NCBI GenBank assembly: GCA_044463125.1
Contig: JBIQMS010000009.1
Span: 1-64,000 of the forward strand
Reading direction: 5' to 3'
Source: CAYMZZ01 sp044463125
Lineage (GTDB): Bacteria > Bacteroidota > Bacteroidia > Chitinophagales > Chitinophagaceae
Length of the DNA stretch: 64,000 bases
Both the position numbers and the translations under genes were made by a program. The notes beneath the pieces are model-generated. The model did no database searches. It saw only the letters and a list, made by a program, of their open reading frames with translations, and was not told where the DNA came from. This document shows, one piece after another, positions 42,196-49,900 of the stretch (positions are counted from its first letter, which is position 1; the number at the start of each line of letters is the position of its first letter).

Positions 42196-42866
42196 AAGCC
42201 GTACAGTTTTTTGACATAATCAATCTCTCCCTGTTCCACTGCTCTTTGCAAGGAGATCATTTTGTTTTCTTCGTTGAACTCTTTCAAATCCATCAATGTT
42301 TGTTCGACACTGGCCGATACGCCATCAATAATCTCTAACCGTTTGGCATCACTCATTTGCGTGACAAAAGCGTTTACAACCAAGAAAAGCTGGTCAATAT
42401 TCTTCCCGCTTTCTCCCATCATGCCGGTATAAACTTCAAGCATATAGTCAAGCTCTTCCGACGTGAAATTCCTGTCCTGCCGAAACAGTGTCCATGCCGC
42501 CTGGTATTCCCGGACAATCTGTACCTGCTGTTCGATGATATCTTTAACCCGCTGGTAATACGTTAATGCCGTCTTTACTTTTCGCAGTTCCTCAAAGTAA
42601 TCTGCGTAGAGTCTTCTTTGCTTTTCCACCCAGCCGGAAATATCATCCAGATGCATTTTAGACATTGTATTCTCCAGCGTCTTTTGGGCATTTTGCAGCC
42701 AGATCGTTTTATTCTGTAACCGCTGCACCTGCAGGTCAACCGCTATGATGACCTTCTTTACCGCAGCTTTAATAATTTCAAGAATGGGAATCTGCGCCTG
42801 TGATTTCTGTACCGGCATCAACATACAACACAAAGACAACCCCACAATTGCCAGTAACTTTTTCAT
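42192..42866 (-). CDS. TraI-like transfer protein, first of three tandem paralogues
   Basis: A 224-residue exported protein with signal peptide (about 1-24). It is the most diverged copy: IIAVDLQVQRLQNKTIWLQN and SKMHLDDISGWVEKQRRLYA are extra N-terminal blocks. The common frame then returns with YYQRVKDIIEQQVQIVREYQ, FTSEELDYMLEVYTGMM, DQLFLVVNAFVTQMSDAKRL plus EIID, and MISLQRAVEQGEIDYVKKLY. The R-x-E-I-I-D block replaces D-D-E-R in the other copies. It overlaps the upstream lipoprotein gene and downstream paralogue by 4 bp each. The N-terminal difference suggests specialised function within a shared complex. Confidence 0.75.
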   Translation of the reverse strand: MKKLLAIVGLSLCCMLMPVQKSQAQIPILEIIKAAVKKVIIAVDLQVQRLQNKTIWLQNAQKTLENTMSKMHLDDISGWVEKQRRLYADYFEELRKVKTALTYYQRVKDIIEQQVQIVREYQAAWTLFRQDRNFTSEELDYMLEVYTGMMGESGKNIDQLFLVVNAFVTQMSDAKRLEIIDGVSASVEQTLMDLKEFNEENKMISLQRAVEQGEIDYVKKLYGL

Positions 42867-43249
42867 AGTTTTTTATATTTTATTGGCCCGTTAAACAATA
42901 ATTTTTCCTTTGTATCAAAAGAATAAATATCTCCGGTTTCTGTTTCACGCAGGAACTTATTCTCAATGCTATAAATAGCGGCAGTGATCACCCGCTTATA
43001 TTCCGGTTCAATAGGTTGGCCATCCAGTATCCGTTCATATTTCCACTTACGAATGATCTTGTACTCGTTGGCCGAACTGTTTTGCAAGCTGATAACCAGG
43101 GTATCGTACTCGGTTCCAAACTCATGTTGAGAAAAGTGGATATAGGTGCCGGGAATAAATTCCCGGACCGGATCAGGCTTAAACTCCCGGCATCCATATA
43201 TCCAAAAGAGGATAAGCAGATGAATCATTAAAATGTATTTGAACTGCAT
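42863..43249 (-). CDS. Small lipoprotein of the transfer operon
   Basis: A 128-residue protein. The N-terminus ends in a lipobox-like I-Y-G-C (Cys about 20). The mature part is beta-rich: IPGTYIHFSQHEFGTEYDTL, EYKIIRKWKYERILDGQ, TAAIYSIENKFLRETETGDI and a C-terminal KEKLLFNGPIKYKKL, resembling small lipocalin-like lipoproteins of Bacteroidota elements. It overlaps the first TraI-like gene by 4 bp and follows the Cys-rich lipoprotein gene by 15 bp. Its place in the operon suggests a structural or entry-exclusion role, which is inference only. Confidence 0.7.
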   Translation of the reverse strand: MQFKYILMIHLLILFWIYGCREFKPDPVREFIPGTYIHFSQHEFGTEYDTLVISLQNSSANEYKIIRKWKYERILDGQPIEPEYKRVITAAIYSIENKFLRETETGDIYSFDTKEKLLFNGPIKYKKL

Positions 43250-43264
43250 ATCTTAATCTTTTAA

Positions 43265-44155
43265 TTAGTCAGCATATTGAGCATTTGTAACGGTCAGTAC
43301 ACAGGCGTTGCAATCACCTTCGCACCAATACACATCCCATCCTAAAAAACCTCTACTTTTCTTTTTACAAGTTCCTTTACTGTTATCACAGGCACAGGAA
43401 GCAGACTCTGTATTAAATGTTTCCATCCAATCAGCTCCGGCTGCAATAGCTTTTGGGATTACCATGTAAAATGGAACACCATACAAGCTGGCTTTGAGAT
43501 AAACATAGTTCAGGTTTTTTGACCTGTTCGCATCTAATCGCGCAAAATCTGGTTTCGGCATATTCCTGTAAAGCAGCTCATATTGTTCAGCTATCTTTTG
43601 CTGCACATCAGGATTAGAAAAGAAATTATCAAACCCTTCCTTTGCCAATGAAGCCTGTTGGAAAGGTTTATCCTTTCTTGCAGAAACTTCCATATTAGAG
43701 AGATTTAATACTCCGGTTACCTTCGCAGATTGAAGGGTGGTAAAGCTTCCGGTGCAAGAACCCCTGCAACTTTTATGGAGACAGCCAAACCCGCCGGCTT
43801 CTTCCTGGTACAGCACCTGGCAGGCACTGCCATCACTTGCTGAGCATTTACATTTATAAGATGCAATGACATAAATAAACAAAGGCCATTTGCTTTGCTG
43901 CTCCGGGCTTGTTATCGCTGAGCTTTCCGTCAAAAAGCAATAGCCCTTTGGCAACTCCACTGTTAATTCATAACTGTCCGGCGACTTTGTTACTCTTGTT
44001 CCCGCAGGTAACCTGATTGACGATCCTTCAACACGGATTTCTTTTTGAGCAACAAAGGACTGCTCTGCAGTTGCCTTCTCCACTTTTACTTCTTTCTTTC
44101 CACATGCACTGAACAATACTATTGCCAGCGCAAAGAGCATGGTTGTTTGTTTCAT
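43265..44155 (-). CDS. Cys-rich lipoprotein with two related cysteine clusters
   Basis: A 296-residue protein. The signal peptide ends at the lipobox LFSAC (Cys18). A domain with the strands IRVEGSSIRLPAGTRVTK and ELTVELPKGYCFL follows. Then comes a Cys cluster, C-K-C-x7-C-x12-C-x4-C-x3-C at about 99-131. After a helical middle (about 140-250), a second cluster, C-A-C-x6-C-x14-C-x3-C-x2-C, ends the protein (about 253-288). The two clusters share spacing, suggesting duplication of a disulfide- or metal-bound module. It follows traG by 26 bp and precedes the small lipoprotein. No known domain is recognised. Confidence 0.75.
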   Translation of the reverse strand: MKQTTMLFALAIVLFSACGKKEVKVEKATAEQSFVAQKEIRVEGSSIRLPAGTRVTKSPDSYELTVELPKGYCFLTESSAITSPEQQSKWPLFIYVIASYKCKCSASDGSACQVLYQEEAGGFGCLHKSCRGSCTGSFTTLQSAKVTGVLNLSNMEVSARKDKPFQQASLAKEGFDNFFSNPDVQQKIAEQYELLYRNMPKPDFARLDANRSKNLNYVYLKASLYGVPFYMVIPKAIAAGADWMETFNTESASCACDNSKGTCKKKSRGFLGWDVYWCEGDCNACVLTVTNAQYAD

Positions 44156-44181
44156 AATTGTTTATTTTAAAATTGATTTAC

Positions 44182-46650
44182 TCAATTATTATTTCGCATT
44201 TCATCAGCCAAAGCAGCGATAGCCTTATGCATATCACCGTCAAAGGTTGAAGCATACTGCATCAGTTTTACTTTTTCTGTTTCTTCCGTTGTATAAGCCA
44301 GATACTCTTCCAGGCTCACTTCTGTACGATAAACCTTGCTCAATACACCCCCAAGTGAAATAAATACCTCTTTATATTTTTTGGAAGGATCATTGGCTTT
44401 GTTAATAGACAGTACCAATGCTTTTTCTTTTTCGGTCAAACCGAGCAACTCCTGTATCTGGTCAAACTTGTTCTGGTATTTTGATTGATCCAGCAAAATT
44501 TTACAATCAGAATTGTTGATGATAGCCTGTTTCACTACCGGAGAAGAAATAATATCTTCCACTTCCTGGGTTACCACAATCGCTTCCCCGAAGAATTTGC
44601 GGACTGTTTTAAACAGGTATTTGATATACTCAGCCATTCCTTCTTTGGCAATGGCTTTCCAGGCTTCTTCAATCAGGATCATCTTTCGGATGCCTTTCAG
44701 CTTCCGCATTTTGGAAATAAATACTTCCATGATGATAATCGTCACAACAGGAAAAAGTATCGGGTGGTCTTTGATATTATCCAGTTCAAAGACGATGAAC
44801 CGTTCTTTAAGCATTTCCAGGTCCTTCGTTGCATTGAGCAGGTAATCAAACTCGCCACCCTTGTAATAAGGCCGCAGCACATAAACAAAGTTGGACACAT
44901 CAAAATCCTTCTCTTTGACCTTATCGGTCTGGAGTACTTTTACAAAATCATCTTGAAGGAATTCATAGAAGGTATTAAAGCAGGGAAATAATGATGGGTC
45001 TTTATCAAGCTTCTCATAATACAACTGCAAGGCATTAGAAAGGGCGACATACTCGGAACGATTGAAAGTTTCATTGTCCTTTTTCCAAAGGGCTAGCAAC
45101 AGCGTTTTGATGCTTTCTTTCTTTTCGGTGTCCAGTACATCGCCCTGGCCAATATAGAACGGATTAAAACGGATCGGGTTCTTTTCATCATAGGTGAAAT
45201 AATAGCCCTTTACCATTTGGCAAAGTCCCTTATAGCTATGCCCGACATCTACTAATACAATATGTGTACCCTGCTCATAATAGGAACGAACCATGTGGTT
45301 GGTAAAAAAACTTTTCCCGCTACCGCTTGGGCCTAATATGAATTTATTGCGGTTAGTACAGATGCCTCTCCGCATAGGCTCATCCGAAATATCAGTATGC
45401 ACTGGCTTACCGCTCAGCCGATCACCGAGGCGAATACCAACAGGCGAGATAGAAGAGCGATAATTTGTTTCAAGATTAAGGAAACAACAAGCCTGCTCGG
45501 CAAATGTGTCAAAGCTGTCATTCATCGGAAAATCCGCTTCATTACCCGGTATGCCCGCCCAGAAAAGTTGCGGTGCACCGTCCAGCTCTTGCTTCGGTAC
45601 CGCGTCCATCTGGGCTAAGGCTGATGATACCAGGTTGCGTACATCTTTCAGTTCGTTTTTATCATCTGTCCATACCAATACATTGAAATGGGCTTTTACC
45701 GGTAGGCGCTGCTGGGAGATAGCTTCATTCAGAAAATCATTCGTTGCATCGCGGCTAATGGCATTCTCCCTTGAGTAGGCAGAGAGCGACTGCAGGCGCA
45801 GCCTTTTACTCTCCAGTTTTTGTAATGTCTTTTGCTGATCCTCTATGAAAATATATTGGTTGAAAATATGATTGCAGGGTAGTAGTTGCCCGAGTGGTGA
45901 AGCAAAGCCCACGCTGAATTTTGTTTTATCGGTAGAGTACTTATCATAGTTAATTCGTGAACCACAATAAGCGGGCAGATCCACTGCATCAGCCAGTGTA
46001 AACAACTGACAATGGTTTGATCCTATCTGTATGCCTTCTTTAAAACTAATATCATGTAACAAAAAGGATCGCTCATTAGGCTGCAGGTTCATATATCTTT
46101 CTACCAGCCCGCAGTACTGGCCGTTTCCCGATAACTCTTCATCGGTCAATCGCTTTAACTGTACAAAACCACTGTCTTTTAATATTCGTTCAAACTGCCC
46201 GGTACTATCCAGGAAGTCTTGCAGCAATTGAGGCTTTAATGTTTCCTCTGGCACAATAGAGCGGCGAAGCAGGGTAGAAAAAAGTGAACTTCCTAACTTG
46301 CGGTTGGCCGGTTTCCTGGTCAGCATGATATAACATTGATGGTCCAAGTAAGGCCGTTCGTTAAAAAAGCGTTCGCTGCTTCTTGTAAGAAAGCTTTTAT
46401 CCTCACCTGAAAAATTTGCCCGGTATTTTGTTTCCGTACACCAATCCTGCTTATGAAAGATGGTATGCCGGGGCAGTATCTTGATTGCTTTGATCAATGC
46501 CTGGTGCAATGCCTCATATTCCTGGTCGCTCATGGTAAAAAGCTCCGGCAATGTCACCTCATAGGCAATCGTTACGTCGCCCTGTTTGGAAAGAATACTG
46601 TTATGTTCAACGCCAAAAAGCGGAAATATATCTTTTAGTTCTTTTTGCAT
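44182..46650 (-). CDS. traG: Conjugation ATPase TraG (VirB4-like)
   Basis: An 822-residue ATPase that powers channel assembly at the inner membrane. The N-terminal VirB4 domain (about 1-400) includes FPLFGVEHNSILSKQGDVTI. Walker A is ILGPSGSGKSFFTNHMVRSY (about 440-459), followed by V-L-V-D-V-G-H-S-Y. Walker B is MILIEEAWKAIAKEGMAEYI (about 663-682), and the arginine/Q-rich motif near TQEVEDIISSPVVKQAIINN. The C-terminus (KVYRTEVSLEEYLAYTTEET) is typical of CTn TraG. The size matches the family. It overlaps traF by 16 bp. Homologues of VirB4 are essential for pilus biogenesis in all T4SS of this type. Confidence 0.96.
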   Translation of the reverse strand: MQKELKDIFPLFGVEHNSILSKQGDVTIAYEVTLPELFTMSDQEYEALHQALIKAIKILPRHTIFHKQDWCTETKYRANFSGEDKSFLTRSSERFFNERPYLDHQCYIMLTRKPANRKLGSSLFSTLLRRSIVPEETLKPQLLQDFLDSTGQFERILKDSGFVQLKRLTDEELSGNGQYCGLVERYMNLQPNERSFLLHDISFKEGIQIGSNHCQLFTLADAVDLPAYCGSRINYDKYSTDKTKFSVGFASPLGQLLPCNHIFNQYIFIEDQQKTLQKLESKRLRLQSLSAYSRENAISRDATNDFLNEAISQQRLPVKAHFNVLVWTDDKNELKDVRNLVSSALAQMDAVPKQELDGAPQLFWAGIPGNEADFPMNDSFDTFAEQACCFLNLETNYRSSISPVGIRLGDRLSGKPVHTDISDEPMRRGICTNRNKFILGPSGSGKSFFTNHMVRSYYEQGTHIVLVDVGHSYKGLCQMVKGYYFTYDEKNPIRFNPFYIGQGDVLDTEKKESIKTLLLALWKKDNETFNRSEYVALSNALQLYYEKLDKDPSLFPCFNTFYEFLQDDFVKVLQTDKVKEKDFDVSNFVYVLRPYYKGGEFDYLLNATKDLEMLKERFIVFELDNIKDHPILFPVVTIIIMEVFISKMRKLKGIRKMILIEEAWKAIAKEGMAEYIKYLFKTVRKFFGEAIVVTQEVEDIISSPVVKQAIINNSDCKILLDQSKYQNKFDQIQELLGLTEKEKALVLSINKANDPSKKYKEVFISLGGVLSKVYRTEVSLEEYLAYTTEETEKVKLMQYASTFDGDMHKAIAALADEMRNNN

Positions 46651-46961
46651 AACCCCGTAAATACTTTTCTTGAATAACTTTTTACCACAGTAGGAATATT
46701 TCGTTTTGCCAGCGCCTTCATCATCCCATGCTCACCGTACTTATGACTGAGCTTATATACATGAATGAATAAAGCTGTTCCCGCAATGATGATAATACCC
46801 AGACAAACAAATGTGTTGACACCGCAGATATAAAGAATGGCGAAGAATATCAGCAAGCCAAGCAGGCCATGGCCCAAATACCAGATATATTGAGCCTTCA
46901 AACCTTTGAACTCAATTGGTTTATTAATTCCTTTATTTATAGTATATACACTTGTTGCCAT
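46635..46961 (-). CDS. traF: Conjugative transposon protein TraF (DUF4133, VirB3-like)
   Basis: A 108-residue membrane protein. The N-terminus has the family signature TINKGINKPIEFKGLKAQYI followed by WYLGHG. Two helices (about 31-52 and 55-75, LLIFFAILYICGVNTFVCLG) and a basic C-terminal segment (LSHKYGEHGMMKALAKRNIP) follow. DUF4133 proteins occupy the VirB3 place and lie directly before TraG. Its 3' end overlaps the traG start by 16 bp. Upstream on the strand the large methylase-helicase gene ends 6 bp before its start. Confidence 0.9.
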   Translation of the reverse strand: MATSVYTINKGINKPIEFKGLKAQYIWYLGHGLLGLLIFFAILYICGVNTFVCLGIIIIAGTALFIHVYKLSHKYGEHGMMKALAKRNIPTVVKSYSRKVFTGLCKKN

Positions 46962-46967
46962 AATTGA

Positions 46968-49900
46968 TTACATACGCATTCCCCGGCTTTTCCGTACCCG
47001 CTGAACCGGTTGTTGCTTTTCTTCGTCCTTGACATTTATATTTATCACCGGTGTTTCTTCGATAGCGTCCGCTTCGACTAACTCCGGTTCTTCTTTTTCT
47101 GCTTGCTGCTTCAGTTTATTCTCCTGTATCTTAATGCTGATCTCTCTTTCCAGCCTTGACAGATCCTGTTTCATGGATTTTAATTCTTCTTCCTTTTCAA
47201 AAGGTTTTTCCACCAGTTTTTGCAGGACAGGCATATTCTTATCCAAATCCTGCAACTCCTTTTCATATTGCTCTTTGATTCTTCCAACCCTGTCGAGTGC
47301 ACTGAGAAAATGACGGGCGGCGAGTTTGGGATTATCTACAGAAGGCTGGCCCTGGTTGTACGTATATTTTATCCCGCCATCTTTATGCTGCACATAAAAC
47401 GCATTATGATAGCGGTAGGCAAACATTCCTTTGTCTTCATAACTTTCCTGCTGCTGGCGGATAAAGCAATCAAAGCCGTATAGCGTACCGATCTTATGAT
47501 CAGTAGTATGTTCATCTGAAGGTTTCCAATTCCTGTAGAGATGAATAATATGTTTGCCGATCTGTTCTGCGTCAATGCTGTTAAGACCGGTGAGTTGTAT
47601 AGGATTTACCTTTGCCCCTTCTTTGTCATAAGTAAGCTGTGAAGTATACATCTTTTCATCTCGGTTCAGATGAGAAAGTATATTTGTCACAGATTGATGA
47701 TCAGACTCCATCCGTTCAAGCCTGAATCTCGATTTGGCTACTTCTTTATAATGTACAGACCGCAGGCTTTCCAACACGGCGATCTTTTTTTCCAGTTTTG
47801 ATTTTTCCAGCAGGGTAGTATCACCAGACAAAATGGCGATATACTCCGAAAAGTTCATCCCGCTTTTTTCATCTATTGAACCTTCATCAATACTGCGCAC
47901 ATTGAGTTCGCAGTTTTTCATCTGGCTGATAAAAGTTTGCTTATTCTTTAGCAGGTTGAACTTGTAGTTATCAAGAGACTGTTCAACAGCGTAGATATAA
48001 TTCTTTACTTCATTGTTATAACTTTCCTTGGCTACCTGGTTTCCTTGCCTGGCACCACGACCATTTCTTTGTTCCAGTTCGGAAGGCTTCCAGGGAATAT
48101 CCAAATGGTGCATAGCTATTATCCGTTGCTGTACGTTCAGTCCGGTTCCAGCTTTATCCGTACTACCCAGCAAAATCCGGATTTGCCCATTGTTCATTTT
48201 CTTGAACAGTTCGGGTTTCTTGGTATCCGTCCAGTCATGGATATAGGTTATCTTTTCCGAAGGAATATTATACTCCGTTACCAGCTTCTGTTTAAGTGCA
48301 TCGTAGATATTGAACTCACCAGGCTTAGGTGTACCAATATCAGAAAACACGATCTGTGTACCCCGGTGTTCGATACTTTGCTGGTATAGATCACTTATTT
48401 TTTTAGCACATACACTTACTTTGTTACCTGGATGATCGTCATATTTACCGGGATTGATCAGCCGCATATCCACCGCCATTTTCTTGGCATAGTTAGTAGC
48501 GATCAGCATCCGGCCTTTGTCTTCTTCAGGCGTTAGTTTACCCCTGCCTATCAATTCACCATTTCCCGTCCTGGCAAACTCCATCAGCCTCTTAATAAAT
48601 GCCTGCTGTTCTTCGGTGGGTTTGATATTGACCAGCTCCTCATTTAACGCAGGCTTATCTAACCGGATATGCCTGGCAGTTTTATAATCGGTGATCTCGT
48701 TATAAAACAAAGCGAGTTCCGGCACTTTGATAAAATGACGAAAACGTTCTTTGGCAATGATCTCATTGGTAATAGAAAATTCAAAGTCTGTTGTTTTCTT
48801 CGCAAATACAGCCGCCCACCCATCAAAGTTTTCAATGCGTTGCCGTTCCATTTCCCTAGGACGGAGGTATTTGAACAGCAGATACATTTCTGTCAAACTA
48901 TTGGATATAGGAGTACCCGATAAGAAAGTAGCGTTCAGGTCGGACTGAAAGCGGTCTTGTAATGTGCGTACTGCAAAAAGCATATTAAGCGCTTTCTGGC
49001 TTCCTTCCATATTACCAAGACCAGCCACCCGGTTATGCCTTGTGGTAAAGGTGAGGTTCTTGAATTTATGCGCTTCATCCACGAAGATGTGGTCAATACC
49101 GAGTTCCTTGAAATTGATATCGGTATCTTTCTTTTCTTCGATCTTCCGTAATACTTCTTTGAGATTAATAGCGAGATTGTTCTTCCGCACTTCCAAGCCC
49201 TTCAGCATCTTCTTGGATATCTCACCACCCATATCTTTCAGGGTTTCGAGATCACGTTCCACGTTTTCCAATTCCGTTTCCAGAATTTTCTTTTGTATCT
49301 CTGGTGACTGCGGAATCTTTCCAAACTGGTCATGTGTCAAAATGATACAGTCCCAGTTATTATTCTTGATAGCATGAAACAAACGCTGCCGCTGCGCCGG
49401 CGTAAAATCATCCTTGCCGGGAAATAGTATCTTGGCCGAAGGATAAGCTTTCCGGTAAGTATCTGCTATCTGTGACACATTGGCCTTCAACGCTACGATC
49501 ATCGGTTTGTGCAGGATATTCAGTCTTTTCATTTCGTGAGCTGAAACGATCATCGTCAATGTCTTGCCAAGACCCACTTCATGATCAATCAATGCACCGC
49601 GGTTCTGAATAATGCGCCAGGCCGCATTTTTTTGTGAATCGTAGAGGTCTGCAATATCCAGCGCATTCCTGTCAAGTCCGGGAAATGTTAAATGACTGCC
49701 ATTGTATTCCCGGAGTACATAACAGTTGAACGTATCGTTGTAGAGTTGCTCAATATGTTTCTTATCATTATCAGGTAATTCATTCAGCCATTCGACAAAA
49801 CGGGTACGGATCTGTTCAATCTTTTGATGCGCCAGTTGTGTGGCTTCGTTGTCCGGCTTCCTGATCTTGCCGCCGCCCGGCGCTTCCACTTCATAAGTAA

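Noticed and set aside
44485..44991. 168-codon plus-strand frame inside traG
   Set aside because: Antisense to the Walker B region of traG; no independent evidence.
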